A DNA stretch of 64,000 bases from Streptomyces composti (GTDB taxonomy: Bacteria; Actinomycetota; Actinomycetes; Streptomycetales; Streptomycetaceae): positions 1-64,000 of the forward strand of contig NZ_JAATEM010000007.1 in the NCBI RefSeq assembly GCF_012034205.1, in the 5' to 3' direction. A model generated the notes under the pieces. The model was not told the origin of the DNA and ran no database searches. It saw only the letters and a list, made by a program, of their open reading frames with translations. The translations under genes and the position numbers were made by a program. Below are positions 17,105 to 25,971 of this stretch, in pieces (the stretch's first letter is position 1; each line of letters opens with the position of its first letter).

Positions 17105-18030
17105 GCCGGCTCACCCACGTCACCTCGGGCCGCTACGCCCCGCCGCCCGCCGCCCGTGAGCTGACCGCGCTCTCCGCCGACGGCGCCCGGCTGCACGTCG
17201 AGGTGCACGGCCGCGACGACGCGCCCGCAGTCGTCCTGGCGCACGGCTGGACCTGCTCCACCGCCTTCTGGGCGGCGCAGATCCGCGAACTGGCCGCCGA
17301 CCACCGGGTCATCGCCTACGACCAGCGCGGCCACGGCCGCAGCCCGGCCGCCTCGGTGTGCACCGAGCAGGCGCTCGCCGACGATCTGGAGGCGGTGCTG
17401 GCCGCCGCCCTCGCGCCGGGCGAACGGGCCGTGATCGCCGGGCACTCCATGGGCGGCATGGCCATCATGGCCGCCGCCGCCCGTCCCGGGCTCCGTGAGC
17501 ACGCGGCGGCCGTGCTGCTGTGCAGCACCGGCGCCTCCCGGCTGGTCGCCGAGTCCACCGTGCTGCCGCTGCGCCCCGGCCGGGCGCGCACCTGGCTGAC
17601 CCGGCATGTCCTCGGTGCGCGCGCCCCGCTCGGCCCGGTCACGCCCGTCTCCCGACGGGTCCTCAAGTACGCGACCATGGGGCCCGCTTCGGCCCCGGAG
17701 ATGGTGGAGGCCTGCGCCCGCATCGTGCACGCCTGCCCCACCCGCGTCCGGTACTCCTGGTCGCGGCTGTTCGAGCCGCTCGACCTCGAGGCCGCCGTCG
17801 CCGGGTTGCGGGCACCGACCGAGATCGTCGCGGGCACGGCGGACCGGCTCACCCCGCCCGTGCACGCCCGGACCATCGCCGCCGCGCTGCCGGACTGCCG
17901 GGGACTCACCGAGCTGCCCGGCGTCGGCCACATGACCCCGGTCGAGGCGCCCGACCTGGTCACCGGGAAGATCCGCGCCCTGGTCGCCGAACACATCGTC
18001 AACTCCGTACCCACCGAGGAGAGCGCATGA
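17101..18030 (+). CDS. Alpha/beta hydrolase
   Basis: The 309-residue hydrolase has the oxyanion motif LAHGWTCS (about residue 45), DQRGHGRS, and the nucleophile elbow IAGHSMGGMAI (Ser about 117). The C-terminal acid and histidine are probably in GTADRLTPP and LPGVGHMTP. There is no signal peptide. ATG 17101 overlaps the monooxygenase stop and its own stop overlaps the SDR start, so the three genes are translationally coupled. In the mycobacterial mymA operon the equivalent position is held by the esterase LipR. An ester or lactone hydrolase role following the monooxygenase is inferred. Confidence 0.91.
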   Translation: MSRLTHVTSGRYAPPPAARELTALSADGARLHVEVHGRDDAPAVVLAHGWTCSTAFWAAQIRELAADHRVIAYDQRGHGRSPAASVCTEQALADDLEAVLAAALAPGERAVIAGHSMGGMAIMAAAARPGLREHAAAVLLCSTGASRLVAESTVLPLRPGRARTWLTRHVLGARAPLGPVTPVSRRVLKYATMGPASAPEMVEACARIVHACPTRVRYSWSRLFEPLDLEAAVAGLRAPTEIVAGTADRLTPPVHARTIAAALPDCRGLTELPGVGHMTPVEAPDLVTGKIRALVAEHIVNSVPTEESA

Positions 18031-18932
18031 GCAGGGTCAGTCTCGAAGGACAGGTGGCCGTCGTCACCGGAGCGGCCCGCGGCGTGGGTGAGCTGCTCGC
18101 CCGCAAGCTCTCCGCGCGCGGGGTGAAGGTGGCGCTGGTCGGTCTCGAGCCGGACGCCCTCAAGCAGGTCTCCGGGCGGCTGCACAGCGAGAGCGACCAC
18201 TGGTACGCCGACGTCACCGACGCCGAGGCGATGGCCCGGGTCGCCGGTGAGATCAAGAACCGCTTCGGCAAGGTCGACATCGTGGTCGCCAACGCCGGTG
18301 TGGTGACCGGGGGGCCGTTCATCGACTCCGACCCGGAGGCCTGGCGCCGCGTCATCGAGGTCAACCTCATCGGATCCGCGGTCACCGCCCGCGCGTTCCT
18401 GCCGCTGCTCGTGGAGTCCCGCGGCTACCTGCTGCAGATAGCCTCGCTCGCCGCCATCACCCCGGCGCCCATGATGACCGCGTACTGCGCCTCCAAGTCC
18501 GGTGTGGAGGCGTATGCGCACAGCCTGCGCGCCGAAGTGGGCCACCGGGGCGTGAAGGTGGGCGTCGGCTATCTGTCGTGGACCGACACCGACATGGTGC
18601 GCGGGGCCGATCAGGACGCCGTCATGCGGGAGTTGCGGCAGAGGCTGCCGTGGCCGTCGAACAAGACGTATCCGCTGGGGCCCGCGGTCGACCGGATCGT
18701 GGCCGGCATCGAGCGGCGGTCCGCCCATGTGTACGGGCAGTGGTGGCTGCGCGGCATGCAGGGCATCCGCGGCTATCTGCCCGCGCTCATCGGGACGGTG
18801 GGGCAGCGGGAGATGCGGCGCTTCGCGGACCGGCTCGACGGCATGCGGATCGGGCTCGTCGGCGCGGGCGGCAGCGCGGACGAGCAGCACCGGGCGTCGG
18901 CTGCGAGGACCTCGGCTACGGTGCGTGAGTGA
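18027..18932 (+). CDS. Short-chain dehydrogenase/reductase
   Basis: This classical SDR has 301 residues. The cofactor motif VVTGAARGVGELLARKL is at about residue 12, the NAG motif VVANAGVVTGG at about 90, Ser in IASLAAITPAP at about 139, and YCASK (catalytic Tyr and Lys) at about 153. The C-terminal ~60 residues are longer than usual and contain GIERRSAHVYGQWWLRGMQG, a region seen in SadH-like SDRs that act on bulky or lipid substrates. ATG 18027 overlaps the hydrolase stop. It completes the coupled trio. Confidence 0.92.
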   Translation: MSRVSLEGQVAVVTGAARGVGELLARKLSARGVKVALVGLEPDALKQVSGRLHSESDHWYADVTDAEAMARVAGEIKNRFGKVDIVVANAGVVTGGPFIDSDPEAWRRVIEVNLIGSAVTARAFLPLLVESRGYLLQIASLAAITPAPMMTAYCASKSGVEAYAHSLRAEVGHRGVKVGVGYLSWTDTDMVRGADQDAVMRELRQRLPWPSNKTYPLGPAVDRIVAGIERRSAHVYGQWWLRGMQGIRGYLPALIGTVGQREMRRFADRLDGMRIGLVGAGGSADEQHRASAARTSATVRE

Positions 18933-19008
18933 TCGACATGCGCAGGGTCATCCCCCGTGTGAGTCTGATCGGGCCAGATTCCCTCACCCCCCACGGGAGT
19001 GAACCCAC

Positions 19009-19185
19009 ATGGGTATGAAGGACCAGTTCCAGGAGAAGGCCGAGCAGCTCAAGGAGCAGGCGAAGCAGCGGACCCAGCAGCGTCAGCCGGGCCGGGAGCA
19101 GCAGCCGGGCCGCCGTCGCGACGAGGACATGGAGCCGCAGCGGCGGGAGCAGGAGGAGCGGTTCGACCGGGACCACGAGGTGTAG
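19009..19185 (+). CDS. Small charged hypothetical protein
   Basis: This 58-residue protein is below the usual ORF cut-off. It starts MGMKDQFQEKAEQLKEQAKQR, which is amphipathic and helical, and ends in an Arg/Glu/Gln-rich stretch without cysteines, membrane helix or export signal. Codon third positions are strongly G/C as in neighbouring genes. A GGGAG ribosome site precedes ATG 19009, and a strong terminator follows. Similar small proteins, sometimes called CsbD-like, are common in Streptomyces, but the function is not known. An isolated gene under its own promoter is likely. Confidence 0.72.
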   Translation: MGMKDQFQEKAEQLKEQAKQRTQQRQPGREQQPGRRRDEDMEPQRREQEERFDRDHEV

Positions 19186-19201
19186 CTCCCGGCCTCGGCC
19201 T

Positions 19202-19245
19202 CGAGAGCGGGGCACCCTGCGTCTTCGCGGGGTGCCCCGCTCTCG
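19202..19245. terminator. Strong stem-loop terminator
   Basis: GAGAGCGGGGCACCC (19203-19217) pairs perfectly with GGGTGCCCCGCTCTC (19230-19244), extended by one C-G pair. It separates the small gene from the convergent tricorn gene and can act on both strands. Confidence 0.9.
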
Positions 19246-19286
19246 TGCCGCTTGTTCAAGAGCCTTCCGTGCCGCTTGTTCAAGAG
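19245..19286. repeat. 18-bp direct repeat at the tricorn stop codon
   Basis: GTGCCGCTTGTTCAAGAG is found at 19245-19262 and again at 19269-19286, a 24-bp period with CCTTCC between. The second copy contains the tricorn stop codon (19280-19282 on the minus strand), so this is a recent duplication of the 3' end of that gene. Confidence 0.93.
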
Positions 19287-22200
19287 CGGGGCGGGAGCTT
19301 CGGTCTTGAGCGGTCGGGGACGTCGGAGTAGTCGGGGGGTGTGGCCGGGGGGTTGGTCTCCAGGAGGTCGAGGGCGAGGCGTACCGCGTCGTCGAGCTGG
19401 GCGTAGCGGCCCTCGGCCCAGTCCAGCGGGGTGCGCAGGGCCTCCAGGTCGGGGGTGACGCCCTTGTTCTCGACGGACCAGCCGTAGGCGTCGAACCAGG
19501 CCGCGTTCATCGGGACCGTGATCACCGTGCCGTCGCCGAGGCGGTGGCGGCCGGTCATGCCGACCACTCCGCCCCAGGTGCGCTGGCCCACCACCGGGCC
19601 CAGCCCGAGCAGTTTGAAGGCCGCGGTGATCATGTCGCCGTCCGAGCTGGTCGCCTCGTCCGCCAGAGCCACCACCGGGCCGCGCGGGGCGTTGGAGGCG
19701 TACGACACCGGCTGGGCGTTGCGGGTGAGGTCCCAGCCGAGGATGGTGCGGGTCAGCTTCTCGACGACCAGCTCGCTGATGTGGCCGCCGGCGTTGCCGC
19801 GGACGTCGACGATGAGGGCCGGGCGGGACACCTCCATGCGCAGGTCGCGGTTGAACTGGGCCCAGCCGGAGCCGCCCATGTCGGGGATGTGCAGATAGCC
19901 GCACCGGCCGCCGCTCAACTCGCGTACCACTGCGCGGCGTTTGGCGACCCAGTCCTGGTAGCGCAGAGGGCGTTCGTCGACGAGGGGGACGACGGCGACC
20001 CGGCGGGGCGGACCCTCGGCGGCGGGACGTCCTGGCTCGGGCGCCGGGCGGAAGGTCAGCTCGACCGTGGTGCCGCCGGCGCCCGCGAGCAGCGGGTAGG
20101 GGCCGGTGACCGGGTCGACGGGGCGGCCGTCGACATGGGTGAGGACGGCGCCGTCGCGGATGCCGGTGCCGGCCAGCGGGGAGCGGGCCCGGGAGTCGGA
20201 GGACTCGCCGGGCAGGATCCGCTTGACCGCCCAGCCGCCCTCGCGGCGCACGAAGTTGGCGCCGAGCAGGCCCTGCGGGCGGCGGTAGTGCGGTGGGCCC
20301 TCGTTGCGGCGGGCGGGGGTGACATAGGCGTGGGAGGTGCCGAGTTCGCCGAGCACCTCGCGCAGCAGGTCGGCGAACTCGTCGGGGGAGGCGACGCGTT
20401 CGACCAGGGGCCGGTACTGGTCGAGCACGCCGTCCCAGTCGATGCCGCACATGCCGGGGTCCCAGAAGTAGGCGCGGATCAGCCGGCCCGCCTCCTCGTA
20501 GGCGCCGCGCCACTCGGCGGGCGGGTCGGCCTCGTGCAGGATGCGCCGCAGGTCGATCCAGACGGTGGAGTCGCTGTCGCCGGCCTCGGTGGCGGGCACC
20601 GCGCGCAGCTCGCCCTCGTCGGCCACGACGAGCCGGGTGCCGTCGCCGCTGACGGCGAACGCGTCCAGGTGCTGCACCAGTTCGTACCTCTTCGCCTTGA
20701 TGATGTTGAAGTACTCCAGCGTCGGCCGTTCGCTGGTGTCGTCCGGGTTGGCGAAGGTCTCGCCGAGCGCGCCGGAGAGGGGCCAGCGCAGCCACACCAG
20801 CCCGCCGCCCGCCACCGGCTGCAGCGCCGAGTACTTGGAGGCGGCGACCGGGAACGGGGTCACCCTGCTCTCCAGGCCCTCCGCCTCGACGGTGACCGTG
20901 CCGCCCTCCTCGCCCTCGTCCGTCTCCACCGGGTCCATGCCCCCGGCGGCCGGGCGGCCCTCGGGGTTCAGCGCGAACGGGGAGGGGGTCGCGGACGACA
21001 GCGGCACCAGGTAGGGGCGGCAGCCCAGCGGGAAGGAGAGGTCGCCGGTGTGCACGTCGTACACCGGGTCGAAGCCGCGCCAGGAGAGGAAGGCGAGGTA
21101 GCGGCCGTCGCGGGTGAAGACCGGGTTCTCGTCCTCGAAGCGGCCGTCGGTGACGTCGACGACGAGACGGTCCTTGATGCGGGCGAGTTTGATCTGCCGC
21201 AGCGAGCGGCCGATGCCGGGATGGGACCAGGCGACCCAGGAGCCGTCCGGTGAGAACGCCAGGTCCCGCACCGGGCCGTTGACGGAGCGGATCAGCTCGG
21301 TGACGCCGTCGGAGGGCCCGGTGCCCGGCCCCTCGCCGTCAGGGGAGGTCTCCTGGCCGCCGGCCGTCGCCTCGGGGGAGCTCCCTTCGCCGCCGGCCGT
21401 CGCCTCGGGGGAGGTCTCCTCGCCCGCGTCGACGAGCAGCAGCCGTCCGTCGTGCGAGGCGACCGCCAGCCGTTCGCCCTCGGGGTCGGACACCAGCTCC
21501 AGGACCCGGCCCAGCCGGCCCGCGGCCAGCCGCCGGGGCGCGCGCTGGCCACTGGCCCGCGGCAGGGAGGCGATCTCGATGGCGTCCTCGCCCTCGGCGT
21601 CCGTCACATACGCCACCCGCCCGGTCGCGCCGAGCATCTCCGGCAGCCGCACCCGTACGCCGGGGACGTCGACCAGGGTGCGGGCGGGGCCGTCGCGGTG
21701 GGTGAGCCAGTACAGGCTGCCGCGGACGACGACGGCGCTGGCCCGGCCGGTCTCGTCGACCGAGAAGCCGTCCAGGTTCTGGGCGGCGGGCACCTGGTAG
21801 CGGCGGCGCCCGGCGCGCGGCCCGCTCAGCCGCACGTCGAGCTTGCGGGGCACCGAGTCGGGGGACAGGTCGTCCACGATCCACAGGTCGCCGGCGCACT
21901 GGTAGACCACCCGGCGACCGTCGGTGGAGGCGGCGCGGGCGTAGAAGGCGTCGTGGTCGGTGTGCCGGCGCAGGTCGGAGCCGTCGTAGGCGCAGGAGTA
22001 GAGGTTGCCGACGCCCTCGTGGTCGGAGAGGAAGGCGATCCGGCCGCCGACGAACATCGGCGACTCCAGGTGCCCCCCGATGTCCGCGAGCAGCCGGTGC
22101 CCGTGCAGCCAGAGCCGGCCCGTCGCCCCGCCCCGGTAGCGCTTCCAGGAGGCGGGCTCGTGCGGCGGGGTGCCGGTGAGCAGCAGCGTCCTGCGTTCGC

Positions 22201-22642
22201 CGTCGATGTCGGCGACCTGGATGTCGGAGACCGGGCCCCAGGGCAGCTTGCGGCCGGGGCTGCCGTCGCAGGCCAGCTTGTAGGCCCAGGTGAAGTAGGA
22301 GAAGGGCTCGCCGTGCGAGGTGACGGCGAGGATCTCGGCGTGGCCGTCGTCGTCGGGGGGAGCCCAGCCGCGGACCTGGGTGTCGGAGGTGCCCCAGTAG
22401 GTCAGCCGGCGGCCGGGGCCGCCGTCCACCGGGACCAGATGGACCTCGGGGTCGAAACTGCGCCAGCTGGTGTACGCGATGTGCCGTCCGTCCGGGGAGA
22501 AGCGGGGCGGGCCGAGCTTGGTGCGGTCGACGGTGAGCCGCCAGGCCCGGCCGGGGCCGTCGAGCGGGGCGAGCCAGAGGTCGTCCTCGGTCACGAAGCA
22601 CAGCAGGTCGTCGTGGAGATGCGGCAGGCGCAGATAGCTCAC
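19280..22642 (-). CDS. Tricorn protease homologue
   Basis: This very large cytosolic serine protease (about 1120 residues) acts on peptides released by the proteasome. The order is a beta-propeller with repeated FSPDGRHIAYTS-type blades, a second propeller, a tricorn C1 domain, a PDZ-like domain (GAVLTHVDGRPVDP) and the catalytic C2 domain. The catalytic histidine is in ELGTSHAYVTP, and the serine in DEATSSDGDMITAAF. A spacer in the first half holds an 11-residue duplication (SSPEATAGG). GTG 22642 begins the conserved VSYLRLPHLHDDLL but lacks normal ribosome-site spacing; GTG 22702 is an alternative. It is divergent from tetR, with shared palindromes. Confidence 0.92.
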   Translation of the reverse strand: MSYLRLPHLHDDLLCFVTEDDLWLAPLDGPGRAWRLTVDRTKLGPPRFSPDGRHIAYTSWRSFDPEVHLVPVDGGPGRRLTYWGTSDTQVRGWAPPDDDGHAEILAVTSHGEPFSYFTWAYKLACDGSPGRKLPWGPVSDIQVADIDGERRTLLLTGTPPHEPASWKRYRGGATGRLWLHGHRLLADIGGHLESPMFVGGRIAFLSDHEGVGNLYSCAYDGSDLRRHTDHDAFYARAASTDGRRVVYQCAGDLWIVDDLSPDSVPRKLDVRLSGPRAGRRRYQVPAAQNLDGFSVDETGRASAVVVRGSLYWLTHRDGPARTLVDVPGVRVRLPEMLGATGRVAYVTDAEGEDAIEIASLPRASGQRAPRRLAAGRLGRVLELVSDPEGERLAVASHDGRLLLVDAGEETSPEATAGGEGSSPEATAGGQETSPDGEGPGTGPSDGVTELIRSVNGPVRDLAFSPDGSWVAWSHPGIGRSLRQIKLARIKDRLVVDVTDGRFEDENPVFTRDGRYLAFLSWRGFDPVYDVHTGDLSFPLGCRPYLVPLSSATPSPFALNPEGRPAAGGMDPVETDEGEEGGTVTVEAEGLESRVTPFPVAASKYSALQPVAGGGLVWLRWPLSGALGETFANPDDTSERPTLEYFNIIKAKRYELVQHLDAFAVSGDGTRLVVADEGELRAVPATEAGDSDSTVWIDLRRILHEADPPAEWRGAYEEAGRLIRAYFWDPGMCGIDWDGVLDQYRPLVERVASPDEFADLLREVLGELGTSHAYVTPARRNEGPPHYRRPQGLLGANFVRREGGWAVKRILPGESSDSRARSPLAGTGIRDGAVLTHVDGRPVDPVTGPYPLLAGAGGTTVELTFRPAPEPGRPAAEGPPRRVAVVPLVDERPLRYQDWVAKRRAVVRELSGGRCGYLHIPDMGGSGWAQFNRDLRMEVSRPALIVDVRGNAGGHISELVVEKLTRTILGWDLTRNAQPVSYASNAPRGPVVALADEATSSDGDMITAAFKLLGLGPVVGQRTWGGVVGMTGRHRLGDGTVITVPMNAAWFDAYGWSVENKGVTPDLEALRTPLDWAEGRYAQLDDAVRLALDLLETNPPATPPDYSDVPDRSRPKLPPRS

Positions 22643-22704
22643 CTCCCCATGCTTTTCCGGGCCCCGGGCCCGGGCAACTCGGGTGCGCGTGACCCAGGAC
22701 ACGT

Positions 22705-22765
22705 ACGAAACGGTTTCGTTCTCTTAAAGGGTGCGGTAGCTTCGTGGTGTACGAAACCGTGTCGT
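22705..22765. promoter_or_regulatory. Two matching palindromic operators between tricorn and tetR
   Basis: ACGAAACGGTTTCGT (22705-22719) is a perfect 15-bp palindrome. ACGAAACCGTGTCGT (22751-22765) is a near copy, with arms differing at one position. They are 46 bp apart and lie upstream of both divergent genes. This is typical of an autoregulating TetR repressor, so control by the tetR gene at 22851 is inferred. Confidence 0.75.
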
Positions 22766-22850
22766 TCTCCAAGAGGCCGGGGCCGCGGAGGCTTCAGGGG
22801 CAGCTCGCGGAGGACGGCGTGGCGAGGACCGGAGCAGAGAGGTGAGCGGG

Positions 22851-23450
22851 ATGACGGACGGCGGCACGGCACGTCGCAGCCGGATCACCCCCGAGCGCGA
22901 GGCCGAGCTGTACCAGGCCGTGCTCGAGCTGCTCCGTGAGGTCGGCTACGACGCCCTGACCATGGACGCCGTGGCCGCCCGCACCCGCTCCAGCAAGGCC
23001 ACCCTCTACCGCCAGTGGGGCGGCAAGGCCGAGCTGGTGGTCAAGGCGATGCGCTGCCAGAAGCCCGGCAGCATCGCGGACATCGACACCGGGTCGCTGC
23101 GGGGCGACCTGCACGCGATCGTCGCCCGCGAGGACGACTACGTCATGGAACGCAACGCCGCGCTGATGCGGGCGCTGGCCATGGCGGCGCACACCAACTC
23201 CGAACTGCGCCAGGCCTTCAAGGAACTGCTGGTGGAGCCGGAGATGGAGGAGCTGCAGCGGATCATCCGGCGGGCGGTCGACCGGGGCGAGATCCGCGCC
23301 GACAACCCCGCGCTGGACTACATGATCCACATGCTGGTCGGCGCGTTCGCCACCCGGTCTCTGATCGACGATCTGCCGCCCACCAGAGAGTTCCTCGCCT
23401 CGTACATCGACGCCGTGGTCCTCCCCGCCCTCGGCGTCCCCGTCCACTGA
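22851..23450 (+). CDS. TetR family transcriptional regulator
   Basis: The 199-residue protein has the TetR helix-turn-helix at about residues 10-55 (LLREVGYDALTMDAVAARTRSSKATLYRQWGGKAELV) and an all-helical ligand-binding and dimerisation C-terminus. ATG 22851 follows GAGAGGTGA at good spacing; GTG 22842 would place the ribosome site over the start. It precedes the MMPL exporter by 106 bp on the same strand, the standard layout for a repressor of its own efflux pump. The two palindromes upstream suggest it also affects the tricorn gene. Confidence 0.93.
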   Translation: MTDGGTARRSRITPEREAELYQAVLELLREVGYDALTMDAVAARTRSSKATLYRQWGGKAELVVKAMRCQKPGSIADIDTGSLRGDLHAIVAREDDYVMERNAALMRALAMAAHTNSELRQAFKELLVEPEMEELQRIIRRAVDRGEIRADNPALDYMIHMLVGAFATRSLIDDLPPTREFLASYIDAVVLPALGVPVH

Positions 23451-23556
23451 CCTTCCCCGAGTCAGCCACCCCAAGGCACCTGACGCACCGCTCATGTCGT
23501 CGGGCCGATCGACCCTGCCCAGAAGAACCCACGACCTGACCGGGAGTTGAGCCCTC

Positions 23557-25794
23557 GTGGCCACTTTCCTCTACCGACTCGGCCGACTCGCCTTCCGGCG
23601 ACGGCATGTCGTCGCCCTGATCTGGGTGGCGCTGCTGACACTCGCGGGCGTCGGCGCGGCGGGCGCTCCCGCCGCCGGCACCGCCTCCTTCTCCATCCCC
23701 GGCACCGAGGCCCAGAAGGCCTTCGACCTGCTGGAGGACCGCTTCCCCGGCGCCAGCGCCGACGGGGCGACCGCCCGCGTCGTCTTCAAGGCACCCGCCG
23801 GCGAGAAGATGACGGACCCCGGGAACAAGGCCGCCGTCACCGAGACCGTCGAGCAGCTCTCCGGCGGCCCCGAGGTCGCCGCCGTCACCGACCCCTACCA
23901 GGGCGGCGGCGTCAGCCGGGACGGCACCATCGCCTACGCCTCGGTCACCTACAAGGTCTCCGGCATGGAGCTGGCGGACTCCTCCCGCGACGCCCTGAAG
24001 GACGCCGCCGAGGACGCCCGCGACTCCGGCCTGACCGTGGAGATCGGCGGCGACGCGCTGCAGACCGTGCCGCACACCGGGGCCGCCGAGATCATCGGCA
24101 TAGGCATCGCCGCGGTCGTACTGGTGATCACCTTCGGCTCGCTGCTGGCCGCCGGGCTGCCGCTGCTCACCGCGGTCATCGGCGTCGGCATCGGCGTGGC
24201 GACCATCTCCGCGCTGGCCGCCGCCCTCGACCTCGGCTCCACCACCTCGATCCTCGCCACGATGATCGGCCTCGCCGTCGGCATCGACTACGCGCTGTTC
24301 ATCGTCTCCCGCTACCGCGCGGAGCTGGCCGAGGGCCGGGACCGGGAGGAGGCCGCAGGACGCGCCACCGGCACCGCGGGCTCGGCCGTGGTCTTCGCCG
24401 GTCTCACCGTCGTCATCGCCCTGGTCGGCCTGTCCGTGGTCAACATCCCGATGCTGACCAAGATGGGCCTCGCCGCCGCCGGCACCGTCGCCATCGCCGT
24501 ACTGATCGCCCTCACCCTGATCCCCGCGCTGCTCGGCTACGCCGGCCGCAGGGTCCGCCCCGCGGGGCAGAAGAGCAGGCTGCTCGGCGGCGGACGGACG
24601 AAGGCCGAGGGCACCGGCGACGGGCAGCGCCCCAACATGGGCACCCGCTGGGCCCGCCTCGTCGTCCGGCGGCCCGTGGCGGTGCTGCTGCTCGGCGTCC
24701 TGGGCCTCGGCGCCGCCGCCGTCCCCGCGTCCTCCCTGGAGCTCGGCCTGCCCGACGACGGCTCCCAGCCGGTCTCCACCACCCAGCGCCGCGCCTACGA
24801 CCTGCTGTCCGAGGGCTTCGGCCCCGGCTTCAACGGCCCGCTGCTGGTCGTCGTCGACGCCGCGGGCAGCGACGACGCGCAGGCCGCCTTCCAGCGGACC
24901 GGCGAGGAGATCAAGGGCCTGGACAACGTGGTGACGGTGACCCCGGCCCAGCCCAACAAGGCCGGCGACACGGCCACCATCACCGTGATCCCGGACGCCA
25001 AGCCGTCCTCGGTGACCACCGAGGAGCTGGTGCACGACATCCGGGACGCGGGCGCCGGCATCACGGCCGACTCCGGCGCCGAGGTCCTGGTCACCGGCGC
25101 CACCGCGATGAACATCGACGTCTCGCAGAAGCTCAACGACGCGCTCGTGCCGTATCTGATCCTCGTCGTGGGCCTTGCGTTCCTGCTGCTGATCGTGGTC
25201 TTCCGCTCGGTCCTGGTTCCGCTGAAGGCGGCCCTCGGCTTCCTGCTGTCCGTGCTGGCGGCGCTGGGCGCGGTGGTCGCGGTCTTCCAGTGGGGCTGGC
25301 TGTCCGGTCTCATGAACGTCGAGGAGACCGGCCCGGTGATGTCGATGATGCCGATCTTCATGGTCGGCGTGGTCTTCGGCCTCGCCATGGACTACGAGGT
25401 GTTCCTGGTGACCCGCATGCGGGAGGCCTACGTCCACGGCGAGAAGCCCGGCCAGGCCGTGGTGACCGGCTTCCGGCACGGCGCCCGGGTGGTGACGGCC
25501 GCGGCGGTCATCATGATCGCGGTCTTCTCCGGCTTCATCGGCTCCACCGAGTCGATGGTCAAGATGATCGGCTTCGGCCTCGCGGTCGCCGTCTTCTTCG
25601 ACGCGTTCATCGTCCGCATGGCGATCGTCCCCGCGGTCCTCGCCCTCCTCGGCCACAAGGCCTGGTGGCTGCCGAAGTGGCTGGACCGGGTCCTGCCCGA
25701 CGTCGACGTCGAGGGCGAGGGCCTGCGCACCGGCGCCGACGCCGCGCGCGGGGACGGCGACCCGGACGAGGACCGGGAACTGGCGCGGGTGTGA
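23557..25794 (+). CDS. MMPL/RND superfamily transporter
   Basis: The 745-residue protein has the actinobacterial MMPL layout: helix 1, a large extracytoplasmic domain (about 45-160), helices 2-6, a second extracytoplasmic domain and helices 8-12. The proton-relay aspartate-tyrosine pairs are present twice, as GLAVGIDYALFIVSRYR (about 230) and FGLAMDYEVFLVTRMR (about 610). Such proteins export lipids or drugs by proton motive force. GTG 23557 follows GGGAG. The preceding TetR gene is its probable regulator. The substrate is not shown by the context. Confidence 0.94.
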   Translation: MATFLYRLGRLAFRRRHVVALIWVALLTLAGVGAAGAPAAGTASFSIPGTEAQKAFDLLEDRFPGASADGATARVVFKAPAGEKMTDPGNKAAVTETVEQLSGGPEVAAVTDPYQGGGVSRDGTIAYASVTYKVSGMELADSSRDALKDAAEDARDSGLTVEIGGDALQTVPHTGAAEIIGIGIAAVVLVITFGSLLAAGLPLLTAVIGVGIGVATISALAAALDLGSTTSILATMIGLAVGIDYALFIVSRYRAELAEGRDREEAAGRATGTAGSAVVFAGLTVVIALVGLSVVNIPMLTKMGLAAAGTVAIAVLIALTLIPALLGYAGRRVRPAGQKSRLLGGGRTKAEGTGDGQRPNMGTRWARLVVRRPVAVLLLGVLGLGAAAVPASSLELGLPDDGSQPVSTTQRRAYDLLSEGFGPGFNGPLLVVVDAAGSDDAQAAFQRTGEEIKGLDNVVTVTPAQPNKAGDTATITVIPDAKPSSVTTEELVHDIRDAGAGITADSGAEVLVTGATAMNIDVSQKLNDALVPYLILVVGLAFLLLIVVFRSVLVPLKAALGFLLSVLAALGAVVAVFQWGWLSGLMNVEETGPVMSMMPIFMVGVVFGLAMDYEVFLVTRMREAYVHGEKPGQAVVTGFRHGARVVTAAAVIMIAVFSGFIGSTESMVKMIGFGLAVAVFFDAFIVRMAIVPAVLALLGHKAWWLPKWLDRVLPDVDVEGEGLRTGADAARGDGDPDEDRELARV

Positions 25795-25852
25795 CACCCG
25801 TGAACCGGCGCGGCCGGCACACCCCGGTGTGACCCTGGGACCGCGGCTGGAC

Positions 25853-25896
25853 GAAGCCGGTGAGGGCTCCGTGGGACGGGCGCCCTCACCGGCTTC
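25853..25896 (+). terminator. Terminator after the MMPL gene
   Basis: GAAGCCGGTGAGGGC (25853-25867) pairs without mismatch with GCCCTCACCGGCTTC (25882-25896), leaving a 14-base loop. It separates the MMPL gene from the YbaK gene. Confidence 0.88.
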
Positions 25897-25971
25897 CTCG
25901 CGTCCGGGGGCCCTGTCCATGGGGCGGAACACCGTCGCGTGCCCTCTGCACCGACCGCTACGGTGCCCCCC

